The notes beneath the pieces were generated by a model that was not told the DNA's origin, ran no database searches, and was given only the letters and a program-made list of their open reading frames with translations. A DNA stretch of 11,443 bases from Bacillota bacterium (GTDB lineage Bacteria > Bacillota > Clostridia > Christensenellales > Borkfalkiaceae), in assembly GCA_003343995.1 (NCBI GenBank), contig QAKE01000063.1, positions 1-11,443 of the forward strand, written 5' to 3'. How positions within the stretch are numbered: the first letter of the stretch is position 1; each line of letters opens with the position of its first letter. A program made the position numbers and the translations under genes. Below, in pieces: positions 6,487 to 11,442 of this stretch.

Positions 6487-6986
6487 AATACATACTGCCC
6501 GTCATGTTTATTTTGATCATCGCCTACGCGCTTTTTAAAAAAGTGCGCCCGTACGACGCGTTCGTTTCGGGGGCGGGACAGGCAATCCCCTTTGCCGTAA
6601 AGCTGTTCCCCTATCTGGCGGCGATCTTCGTGCTGACGGAACTCTTCGAGGCGAGCGGCGCGGCGGACGCCGTTTCCGCGTTTCTCGCGCCGGTATTCCG
6701 ACTGTTGGGCATACCGCCGGAACTTTCCAAATTGGTGCTCGTAAAGCCCTTTTCGGGCAACGGCGCGCTGGCTTTGCTTACGGAAATTTACGAAACGTAC
6801 GGCGTGGACAGCTATATCGCACGGTGCGCGTCTGTGATATACGGCAGCAGCGAAACGGTGTTTTACGTGGCGGCGGTATACTTTGCGGGGGCAAAGACGA
6901 AAAACTTAACCGCGCCTATACTCATCAGCCTTGCGGCGTCGCTATGCTCTTGCGTATTCGCGTGTTTTATTTGTTTGGTGATGTAA
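6483..6986 (+). CDS. spmB: Spore maturation protein B
   Basis: A 167-residue membrane protein, partner of SpmA. Hydrophobic segments occur at the N-terminus (about 3-17), around 35-52, and near the C-terminus (about 115-130 and 140-165). The central LVKPFSGNGALALLTEIY and IYGSSETVFY stretches are typical of the SpmB/Gate family. The ATG lies at 6483 inside the spmA stop (ATGA), with AGGA ten bases upstream, which fixes the start; an open frame continuing upstream only shadows spmA. The stop TAA overlaps the U-tract of the terminator that serves the opposite strand. Confidence 0.93.
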   Translation: MKYILPVMFILIIAYALFKKVRPYDAFVSGAGQAIPFAVKLFPYLAAIFVLTELFEASGAADAVSAFLAPVFRLLGIPPELSKLVLVKPFSGNGALALLTEIYETYGVDSYIARCASVIYGSSETVFYVAAVYFAGAKTKNLTAPILISLAASLCSCVFACFICLVM

Positions 6987-7016
6987 AAAACCGCCCGCAT
7001 ACACTCATGCGAACGG
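6985..7016 (-). terminator. terminator of the minus-strand XRE gene, weakly bidirectional
   Basis: Arms 6991-7000 and 7007-7016 form a 10-bp stem with a 6-base loop. On the minus strand two G-U pairs complete the stem and it is followed by six U (6985-6990), a good intrinsic terminator two bases after the XRE stop. On the plus strand the same positions are two C-A mismatches and the tail is CTTATTTCTTATTT, so it would end spmAB transcripts less efficiently. Confidence 0.8.
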
Positions 7017-7017
7017 C

Positions 7018-7254
7018 TTATTTCTTATTTATATCCACATTAACATCAACGCCCTCGAAAAACTCGTCAATCGATACATCGTATAATTTACTTAAAAACG
7101 CCATTAAATAATAGCTGATTTCAAACTTCCCCGTTTCATAACGGCTATATTGTCGTTGATCCATATCCAAAATTTTAGCGACTTGAACTTGTTTATATCC
7201 AGCTCTTTTTCTTGCCGATTTAATATTTGCGCCAACAATTTTTGCTATTTCCAT
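7018..7254 (-). CDS. small XRE-family transcriptional regulator
   Basis: A 78-residue protein that is almost entirely one Cro/C1-type helix-turn-helix domain (about residues 6-62): an ARKRAGYKQVQVAKIL helix pair, then the recognition region DMDQRQYSRYETGK, then a YDVSIDEFF ending typical of XRE proteins. A short acidic/polar tail follows. It probably binds DNA as a dimer; its targets are unknown. It is AT-rich compared with the housekeeping genes and is divergent from a second XRE gene across a shared palindrome, which suggests auto- or cross-regulation. No Shine-Dalgarno precedes the ATG, and a TATAAA box lies only seven bases upstream of it, so the mRNA may be leaderless. Confidence 0.88.
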   Translation of the reverse strand: MEIAKIVGANIKSARKRAGYKQVQVAKILDMDQRQYSRYETGKFEISYYLMAFLSKLYDVSIDEFFEGVDVNVDINKK

Positions 7255-7261
7255 ATTTAAT

Positions 7262-7267
7262 TTTATA
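7262..7267 (-). promoter_or_regulatory. -10 element of the minus-strand XRE gene
   Basis: TATAAA on the minus strand lies seven bases before the ATG at 7254. The 17-bp spaced -35 position reads about AGTAAT, a poor match. The start of transcription would fall at or next to the ATG. Confidence 0.45.
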
Positions 7268-7270
7268 CCA

Positions 7271-7292
7271 TAAAGTGATGTAAATTACTTTA
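7271..7292. promoter_or_regulatory. operator-like palindrome between the two XRE genes
   Basis: A 22-bp imperfect palindrome with outer arms TAAAGT and ACTTTA and a TA centre at 7281-7282; 18 of 22 positions are symmetric. It overlaps the -35 (7289-7294) of the plus-strand XRE promoter and covers the -35 zone of the minus-strand one. This is the expected position for a repressor site controlling both genes. Confidence 0.6.
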
Positions 7293-7317
7293 CTATCTAC
7301 AATAAATGATGTATAAT
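7289..7317 (+). promoter_or_regulatory. promoter of the plus-strand XRE gene
   Basis: TTTACT (7289-7294) and TATAAT (7312-7317) are exactly 17 bases apart. Transcription would begin near 7324, downstream of the first in-frame ATGs at 7306 and 7309, which therefore cannot be the translation start. Confidence 0.75.
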
Positions 7318-7350
7318 ATATTAAAAATTATGAAGATATTTTACAAAATT

Positions 7351-7662
7351 ATGCAGATTAAAATAAAAGAATATAGAAAACAAAAAAATATCACACAAAA
7401 AGATTTGGCAAAATTACTGAATAACACGGTAAAAAACGTTGTAAAATGGGAAAACGGAGAAATAATACCCGATATTTACATATTGATAAATCTTGCAAGT
7501 ATTTTCGAAATCACCATAGATGAACTATTAGGAATTAAGCCGACATATAATATGTATTTAGACAGCATGGAAAAAGATTTTGTCTTAAGTATGAGAAAGC
7601 TGACTTATCAACAATTTTTTTCTTTAATGCAGTATTTAGCAGAATTATCCGCCGAATATTAA
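7351..7662 (+). CDS. XRE-family transcriptional regulator
   Basis: A protein of about 103 residues. An N-terminal Cro/C1-type helix-turn-helix (about 3-60) reads IKEYRKQKNITQKDLAKLL, then a recognition helix NTVKNVVKWENGE, ending in the typical FEITIDELLG. A C-terminal tail of about 40 residues (YLDSMEKDFVLSMRKLTYQ...) is of unknown role and may mediate dimerisation or partner binding. The frame is open from 7306, but the promoter's predicted start (about 7324) excludes the first ATGs; I prefer the ATG at 7351 because it begins right at the conserved domain, with 7330 as an alternative. No clear Shine-Dalgarno is present for either. The gene is strongly AT-rich with A-ending codons, unlike the flanking GC-rich genes, which suggests acquisition by transfer. 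Confidence 0.85.
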   Translation: MQIKIKEYRKQKNITQKDLAKLLNNTVKNVVKWENGEIIPDIYILINLASIFEITIDELLGIKPTYNMYLDSMEKDFVLSMRKLTYQQFFSLMQYLAELSAEY

Positions 7663-7687
7663 AAAAATCGCGGCAAAATTGCCGCGA
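7661..7687 (-). terminator. minus-strand intrinsic terminator at the end of the toxin-antitoxin locus
   Basis: TCGCGGCAA/TTGCCGCGA arms (7668-7676 and 7679-7687) form a tight GC-rich hairpin. On the minus strand it is followed by seven U (7661-7667), a textbook terminator. On the plus strand the tail is AAGTCTTGAC, with no U-tract, so it suits the plus-strand XRE gene poorly. The only minus-strand promoter that could feed it is the toxin promoter at 7971-7999, implying a toxin mRNA of about 300 nt that crosses the whole antisense RNA. Confidence 0.75.
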
Positions 7688-7691
7688 AGTC

Positions 7692-7720
7692 TTGACAAAG
7701 CATATTTTATAGTGTATATT
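7692..7720 (+). promoter_or_regulatory. promoter of the antisense (antitoxin) RNA
   Basis: TTGACA (7692-7697) and TATATT (7715-7720) are separated by 17 bases. It is one of the strongest consensus matches in the window, yet no plus-strand protein gene follows. The predicted start is near 7727. Confidence 0.8.
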
Positions 7721-7724
7721 TAAA

Positions 7725-7753
7725 GTGCAAAGGGCGATGCCGTAACGGTTAGC
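7725..7753 (+). repeat. inverted repeat, arm in the antisense RNA 5' end
   Basis: Reads GTGCA, AA, GGGCGAT, GCC, GTAA, CGGTTAGC. The same blocks in the same order occur on the minus strand at 7909-7936; 24 of the 28 toxin-side bases match, with two small gaps. The pair places near-identical 5' domains on the toxin mRNA and the antisense RNA. Confidence 0.8.
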
Positions 7754-7813
7754 CTAAGTATAAGTTATAATGAAATAACCGCACGATTAGGGCCGGGCGG
7801 TTATTTCTTTTTT
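7727..7813 (+). ncRNA. candidate type I antitoxin RNA, about 87 nt
   Basis: A short transcript defined by a consensus promoter (7692-7720) and a strong intrinsic terminator (7772-7813), with no meaningful open frame. Its 5' part can fold: GGGC (7732-7735) pairs with GCCT (7752-7755) around an inner CCG/CGG hairpin. Its 3' part lies antisense to the last codons, stop and 3' untranslated region of the small hydrophobic peptide gene at 7801-7875, with convergent orientation, as in known TxpA/RatA and BsrG/SR4 pairs. It does not cover the toxin Shine-Dalgarno, so it would act by duplex formation and RNase III cleavage rather than by direct blocking; this is inference. Its 5' 28 bases repeat, in inverted orientation, the leader of the toxin mRNA. 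The 5' end is approximate. Confidence 0.65.
7772..7813 (+). terminator. terminator of the antisense RNA, overlapping the toxin stop
   Basis: GAAATAACCGC (7772-7782) and GCGGTTATTTC (7797-7807) form a perfect 11-bp stem with a 14-base loop, followed by six U (7808-7813). The toxin stop codon (7801-7803, minus strand) sits inside the stem. On the minus strand the tail is ATTATAAC, so it should terminate toxin transcripts poorly. Confidence 0.88.
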
Positions 7814-7875
7814 ATTTCCTTAACGATAAAATACGCAAGTAACAACATAAGAAATGAAAATATGTATTCAACCAT
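7801..7875 (-). CDS. small hydrophobic type I toxin-like peptide (24 residues)
   Basis: The frame begins MVEYIFSFLMLLLAY and ends with a KEIKKK tail. Residues 4-18 form a single hydrophobic span, and the basic C-terminus is typical of membrane-acting type I toxins (holin-like/Fst/TxpA group), though I cannot assign a named family. AGGAGGG (7883-7889) lies seven bases before the ATG, among the best ribosome binding sites in the window, which argues strongly that this tiny frame is translated. It has its own extended -10 promoter at 7971-7999, a leader of about 90 bases with secondary structure, and a convergent antisense RNA overlapping its stop. The predicted role is a membrane-depolarising peptide silenced by the antisense RNA. 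An alternative is a harmless small membrane peptide or regulator of a neighbouring gene. Confidence 0.7.
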   Translation of the reverse strand: MVEYIFSFLMLLLAYFIVKEIKKK

Positions 7876-7881
7876 ATTCAA

Positions 7882-7910
7882 GCCCTCCTTTGCATGCAGC
7901 GTTGGAGTGC
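7882..7910 (-). promoter_or_regulatory. hairpin masking the toxin Shine-Dalgarno
   Basis: In the toxin leader GCACUCC (7904-7910) can pair with GGAGGGC (7882-7888), six of seven pairs with one A-G mismatch, burying most of the ribosome binding site. The 15-base loop contains the self-complementary TGCATGCA (7891-7898). Translational self-masking of this kind is known for type I toxin mRNAs. Confidence 0.55.
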
Positions 7911-7936
7911 TAACCGCCAAGGCAATCGCCCTGCAC
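7909..7936 (-). repeat. inverted repeat, arm in the toxin mRNA leader
   Basis: On the minus strand it reads GTGCA, GGGCGATTGCC, TTGG, CGGTTAGC and matches the plus-strand arm at 7725-7753. If the toxin mRNA runs to the terminator at 7661, this leader segment can pair with the mRNA's own 3' trailer. Confidence 0.8.
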
Positions 7937-7970
7937 CTTGCTTTTGGAAAAAATTTCCTTAAGCGCTTTT

Positions 7971-7999
7971 ATTATAGCAAATTTTTTAAAACATAGCAA
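7971..7999 (-). promoter_or_regulatory. promoter of the toxin mRNA
   Basis: TTGCTA (7994-7999) and TATAAT (7971-7976) are 17 bases apart, and TGC directly before the -10 gives an extended -10. Transcription would start near 7964, about 89 bases upstream of the toxin ATG. The -35 abuts the gap terminator. Confidence 0.78.
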
Positions 8000-8000
8000 C

Positions 8001-8034
8001 AAAAAAACAGACTTCGTTTGAAGTCTGTTTTTCG
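8001..8034 (-). terminator. gap terminator
   Basis: Arms 8003-8015 and 8020-8032 form a 13-bp perfect stem with a 4-base loop. On the minus strand it ends in seven consecutive U; the plus strand also ends in TTTTTCGTTTT. It lies about 20 bases after the gap stop and should isolate the toxin locus from gap transcription. Confidence 0.9.
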
Positions 8035-8054
8035 TTTTATTTAACCCTTTCCGA

Positions 8055-9116
8055 TTAGATTTCAGAGAAATATTTAATCGTTCTGACCATCTGGCTGGTG
8101 TAGGAGTTTTCGTTATCGTACCAAGAAACGACCTGCACCTGATAGGTATCGTCGTCGATTTTGGAAACCATGGTCTGCGTCGCATCGAACAGCGAGCCGT
8201 AGGTCATGCCGATAACGTCGGAGGAAACGATTTCGTCCGTGTTGTAGCCGAAGGATTCCGTAGCCTGCGCTTTCATGGCAGCGTTGATGCCTTCCTTCGT
8301 AACGTCCTTGCCCTTTACAACGGCGATAAGAATCGTCGTCGAGCCCGTAGCGGTGGGAACGCGCTGCGCAGCGCCGATGAGCTTGCCGTTGAGTTCGGGG
8401 ATAACGAGACCGATCGCCTTAGCCGCGCCCGTGCTGTTGGGAACGATGTTCTGCGCGCCCGCTCTGGAACGGCGAAGATCGCCCTTTCTCTGCGGACCGT
8501 CGAGGATCATCTGATCGCCCGTGTACGCGTGTACGGTGGTCATGATACCGCTGACGATGGGAGCGTAATCATTGAGCGCTTTCGCCATGGGAGCAAGGCA
8601 GTTCGTCGTGCAGGAAGCAGCCGAAATGATGTTGTCCTCTTTGGTGAGCGTGTTGTGGTTCACGTTGTAAACGATGGTCGGCAGATCGTTGCCCGCGGGA
8701 GCGGAGATAACGACTTTCTTCGCGCCGGCGTCGATATGAGCCTGCGCCTTCGCCTTGCTGGTGTAGAAGCCCGTGCATTCGAGCACAACGTCCACGTCGA
8801 GCTCGCCCCAAGGCAATTCCTGCGCCTTCGCGCAAGCGTAAATGGTGATTTCCTTTCCGTCCACCGTGATCGAACCCGGCGTTACAACGGTTTTGCCGTC
8901 CTCGGCGAGAACCGCGTCTTTGGAATCCACGGTGTGACCTTTCGCAACATAGTTGCCCTGCATCGTGTCGTATTTGAGAAGATGCGCGAGCATTTTGGGG
9001 CTGGTAAGGTCGTTGATGGCTACTACTTCATAGCCCTTCGCGCCGAACATCTGACGGAACGCCAGACGGCCGATTCTGCCGAAACCGTTGATAGCAACTC
9101 TGGTTACTTTAGACAT
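8055..9116 (-). CDS. gap: Glyceraldehyde-3-phosphate dehydrogenase
   Basis: A 353-residue glycolytic enzyme that oxidises glyceraldehyde-3-phosphate to 1,3-bisphosphoglycerate. The NAD-binding fold starts with GFGRIGR at 11-17, and D36 of INDL is at the position that favours NAD+ over NADP+. The catalytic cysteine C169 lies in SCTTNC, with its partner H196 in TTVHAYTG; the phosphate-binding NSTGAAKAIG and the C-terminal SWYDNENSY are also present. The ATG at 9116 has GGAGG (9124-9128) seven bases upstream. It has its own promoter at 9160-9188 and a strong terminator at 8001-8034, so it is probably transcribed alone. Codon choice is more even than in the flanking genes, as expected for a highly expressed gene. 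Confidence 0.98.
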   Translation of the reverse strand: MSKVTRVAINGFGRIGRLAFRQMFGAKGYEVVAINDLTSPKMLAHLLKYDTMQGNYVAKGHTVDSKDAVLAEDGKTVVTPGSITVDGKEITIYACAKAQELPWGELDVDVVLECTGFYTSKAKAQAHIDAGAKKVVISAPAGNDLPTIVYNVNHNTLTKEDNIISAASCTTNCLAPMAKALNDYAPIVSGIMTTVHAYTGDQMILDGPQRKGDLRRSRAGAQNIVPNSTGAAKAIGLVIPELNGKLIGAAQRVPTATGSTTILIAVVKGKDVTKEGINAAMKAQATESFGYNTDEIVSSDVIGMTYGSLFDATQTMVSKIDDDTYQVQVVSWYDNENSYTSQMVRTIKYFSEI

Positions 9117-9159
9117 TGTTTGTCCTCCAATAAATAATTTTTAATTTCAATCAAGGAAT

Positions 9160-9188
9160 AGTATATTCCATTTGACCGTTTAAGTCAA
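9160..9188 (-). promoter_or_regulatory. gap promoter
   Basis: TTGACT (9183-9188) and TATACT (9160-9165) are separated by 17 bases on the minus strand, five of six consensus matches in each box. Start near 9153, leader about 37 bases. Confidence 0.85.
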
Positions 9189-9189
9189 A
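9171..9189. promoter_or_regulatory. inverted repeat over the gap -35
   Basis: TTTGAC (9171-9176) and GTCAAA (9184-9189) form a 6-7-6 inverted repeat that contains the gap -35 and most of the spacer. Its position fits a repressor site, but no regulator can be named from this. Confidence 0.4.
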
Positions 9190-9192
9190 CAT

Positions 9193-9206
9193 TTTAAGCG
9201 GAATTT
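9193..9206. repeat. 14-bp motif, copy near the gap promoter
   Basis: TTTAAGCGGAATTT occurs here, four bases upstream of the gap -35, and again at 10409-10422 upstream of fba, in the same orientation on the plus strand. The match is exact over 14 bases. Confidence 0.6.
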
Positions 9207-9224
9207 GCCGTTTTTATGGAAAAT

Positions 9225-10340
9225 TTACCGTAAATTCTCGGGATTAAGACACTCGAGCTCCGCCACGACGAAACGCCCGTCCTTGCGGATGAGCACGTCG
9301 TCGAAATAAATCTCCCCGCCGCCGTATTCGGGCGTCTGAATGAGCACCAGATCCCAGTGAATGGCGGAAACGTTTCCGTTATACGCCTCGTCGTAACAGC
9401 ATCCGGGGGTGAAGTGAATGGAACCGCTGATTTTTTCGTCGAAGAGAATATCCCCCATCGGGCGGTTGACGAAGGGGTTCACGCCGACGGCGAACTCGCC
9501 CACGTAGCGCGCGCCCTCGTCGGTATCGAAAATGGCGTTGATTTTTTCCGGCAGATTACCCGTTGCCGAAACGATTTTGCCGTCCTTAAATTCCAGCGAA
9601 ACGTTTTCAAACTTCGTGCCGTTCTGAATGGAGGGCGCGTTATAGGTGATTTTTCCGTTTACGCTGTCCTTTATCGGCGCGGTGTACACCTCGCCGTCGG
9701 GAATGTTTCTGTGTCCCGAGCACTTCACCGCGGGCAATCCCTTAATGGAAAAGGTTAAATCGGTATCCTTCGCCACGATGCGCACCCTGTCTGTTCTCTC
9801 CATATAATCCTTCAGCGCGTCCATCGCCCTGTCCATTTTGGAATAATCGAGGTTGCACACGTTGAAATAAAACTCCTCGAAAGCGTCCGTCGAAGAAGAG
9901 CACAGCTGCGCCATGCCGCAGTTGGGATAGCGCAAAATCACCCATTTCGTCTTTTTCACGCGCAGTTCGTGGTGTACGGGGTGGGAATAAAATTCCGATT
10001 CCGCCTGCATTTTATCGGCGGGCACGTCGGAAAGCTCGTAAGAGTTATCCCCGCCGCGGATGCCGATGTACGCGTCCATTTCCGCCATGCGCGCGCCGTC
10101 GTACTTCGCGCGGAGTTTCGCCAGCTCCTCGCTCTGCCCCATTAAAAGCTCGCGGGTGACGCGGTTGTCGAAGAGTTCTACAAACGGCAGTCCGCCCGCC
10201 TTGTAAACCTCTTTCACGATGGCGTTCACCAGCATGTAATCGATGCCCTTCGCCTCGATCAAAATCTTTTCGCCCTTTTTAAGCTCCACGGAATAGTTCA
10301 CCAAAACGTCCGCAAGTTTGTCTATTCTTTTATCCTGCAT
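9225..10340 (-). CDS. M29-family aminopeptidase (AmpS/AmpT type)
   Basis: A 371-residue metallo-aminopeptidase of family M29, which removes N-terminal residues from peptides in the cytoplasm using two metal ions. Residues matching those of the family are E217 (DGEVYTAP), E282 (VGEFAVGVNP), H309 (SGSIHF), Y316, H328 and D330 (AIHWDL). The length is slightly below the usual 400-415, with a shorter stretch between H309 and H328. Two cysteines sit next to Y316 (GCCYDEAY). The ATG at 10340 has GGAG seven bases upstream. It is divergent from fba and followed by gap with its own promoter; only a weak AATTTAC/GTAAATT repeat (9222-9236) lies at its stop, so some transcripts may read through into gap. 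No signal peptide is visible. Confidence 0.93.
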   Translation of the reverse strand: MQDKRIDKLADVLVNYSVELKKGEKILIEAKGIDYMLVNAIVKEVYKAGGLPFVELFDNRVTRELLMGQSEELAKLRAKYDGARMAEMDAYIGIRGGDNSYELSDVPADKMQAESEFYSHPVHHELRVKKTKWVILRYPNCGMAQLCSSSTDAFEEFYFNVCNLDYSKMDRAMDALKDYMERTDRVRIVAKDTDLTFSIKGLPAVKCSGHRNIPDGEVYTAPIKDSVNGKITYNAPSIQNGTKFENVSLEFKDGKIVSATGNLPEKINAIFDTDEGARYVGEFAVGVNPFVNRPMGDILFDEKISGSIHFTPGCCYDEAYNGNVSAIHWDLVLIQTPEYGGGEIYFDDVLIRKDGRFVVAELECLNPENLR

Positions 10341-10376
10341 TGCCTTTCTCCCGTCAAAATTTCTGTGAATAATCTA

Positions 10377-10382
10377 ATTATA
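10377..10382 (-). promoter_or_regulatory. -10 element of the aminopeptidase gene
   Basis: TATAAT on the minus strand, about 37 bases upstream of the ATG. The region above it is very AT-rich and no good -35 stands out, so this is a partial call. Confidence 0.45.
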
Positions 10383-10408
10383 TATAATTTTGCAAAAATT
10401 ATAAAGCA

Positions 10409-10430
10409 TTTAAGCGGAATTTCCCTTAAA
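10409..10430. promoter_or_regulatory. operator-like palindrome between the aminopeptidase gene and fba
   Basis: A 22-bp palindrome centred at 10419/10420 with arms TTTAAGCGGAA and TTTCCCTTAAA, symmetric at 18 of 22 positions. It lies five bases upstream of the fba -35 and between the two divergent promoters. The left arm contains the 14-bp motif also found next to the gap promoter, although the copy near gap lacks the right arm. Confidence 0.5.
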
Positions 10431-10434
10431 TTGT

Positions 10435-10463
10435 TTGCAAATTCCGAAAAATTATTGTAAACT
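10435..10463 (+). promoter_or_regulatory. candidate fba promoter
   Basis: TTGCAA (10435-10440) and TAAACT (10458-10463) are 17 bases apart. Start near 10470, leader about 25 bases. A modest consensus match. Confidence 0.55.
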
Positions 10464-10494
10464 TATAGCGAACGAAAAATTGGAGGAACTTTTT

Positions 10495-11442
10495 ATGCCT
10501 TTGGTAACTTCTAAAAAAATGTTTGAACAAGCCTATAAAAACGGCTATGCTATCGGCGCGTTCAACGTAAACAACCTCGAAACCATTCAGGGTATCGTGA
10601 ACGCGGGCGTCGCGCAGAACGCTCCCCTCATCCTGCAGGTTTCGAGCGGCGCGAGAAAATACGCCAACCCCACCTATCTGCAGCACCTCGTGCTCGCCGC
10701 GGTGGAAGAATCGGGTCTGCCCATCTGTCTGCACCTCGATCACGGCGATACCTTCGAGCTTTGCAAGAGCTGCATCGATAAGGGTTTCACGTCCGTTATG
10801 ATCGACGCGTCCAAATACCCCCTGCCGGAAAATATCCGCATCACGAAGGAAGTCGTCGCTTACGCGCACGATCACGGCGTCGTCGTCGAGGCTGAACTCG
10901 GCAAGCTCGCCGGCATCGAAGACGCGGTGAACGTTTCCGATAAGGACGCCGCCTTCACCGATCCCGACGAAGTTTACGAATTCGCCACCAAAACGGGCAT
11001 CGATTCTCTGGCGATCGCCATCGGCACCAGCCACGGCGCGTACAAATTCAAGCCCGGTCAGAAACCCCAGCTGAGATTCGACATTCTGGAAGAAGTCGGC
11101 AAACGCCTGCCCGGTTTCCCCATCGTACTGCACGGCGCTTCGTCCGTTCCGCAGGACCTCGTGAAGATGGTGAACAGCTACGGCGGACAGATGCCCGACG
11201 CCATCGGTATTCCCGAAGATATGCTCCGTCAGGCGGCGAAGATGGCGGTTTGCAAAATCAACATCGACTCCGACTTGAGAATGGCTTGCACCTCCGCGAT
11301 CAGAAAGCACTTCGTGGAACAGCCTTCCCACTTCGACCCGCGCCAGTACCTCGGCGACGCGCGCACCGCGATTCAGAAAGTCGTGGAGCACAAGCTCGTG
11401 GAAGTGCTCGGCTGCGCCGGCAAAGCGGACGAATGCAGATAA
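10495..11442 (+). CDS. fba: Class II fructose-bisphosphate aldolase
   Basis: A 315-residue zinc-dependent aldolase that cleaves fructose-1,6-bisphosphate to dihydroxyacetone phosphate and glyceraldehyde-3-phosphate, the substrate of Gap encoded nearby. Catalytic D82 and zinc ligand H83 lie in HLDHGD; the other zinc ligands are H180 (GTSHGAYKF) and H213 (VLHGASSVP). The phosphate-binding KINIDSDLR follows. The insertion after GASSVP is typical of the IIB subgroup. I start at the ATG at 10495, which has GGAGGA (10482-10487) seven bases upstream and gives the conserved MPLVTSKKMF start; 20 further open codons upstream overlap the promoter and are not coding. The stop TAA ends one base before the window edge, so downstream context is not visible. 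Confidence 0.97.
   Translation: MPLVTSKKMFEQAYKNGYAIGAFNVNNLETIQGIVNAGVAQNAPLILQVSSGARKYANPTYLQHLVLAAVEESGLPICLHLDHGDTFELCKSCIDKGFTSVMIDASKYPLPENIRITKEVVAYAHDHGVVVEAELGKLAGIEDAVNVSDKDAAFTDPDEVYEFATKTGIDSLAIAIGTSHGAYKFKPGQKPQLRFDILEEVGKRLPGFPIVLHGASSVPQDLVKMVNSYGGQMPDAIGIPEDMLRQAAKMAVCKINIDSDLRMACTSAIRKHFVEQPSHFDPRQYLGDARTAIQKVVEHKLVEVLGCAGKADECR

Noticed and set aside
7306..7350. First ATGs of the plus-strand XRE frame
   Set aside because: They lie upstream of the predicted transcript start set by the TTTACT-17-TATAAT promoter, and the added residues are outside the XRE domain.
7910..8185. Minus-strand frame of 91 codons between gap and the toxin locus
   Set aside because: Its first part overlaps gap in another frame and its second part crosses the gap terminator and the toxin promoter, which explain the region better.
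10435..10494. 20-codon extension of Fba
   Set aside because: It covers the candidate promoter and the GGAGGA ribosome binding site that serves the ATG at 10495.
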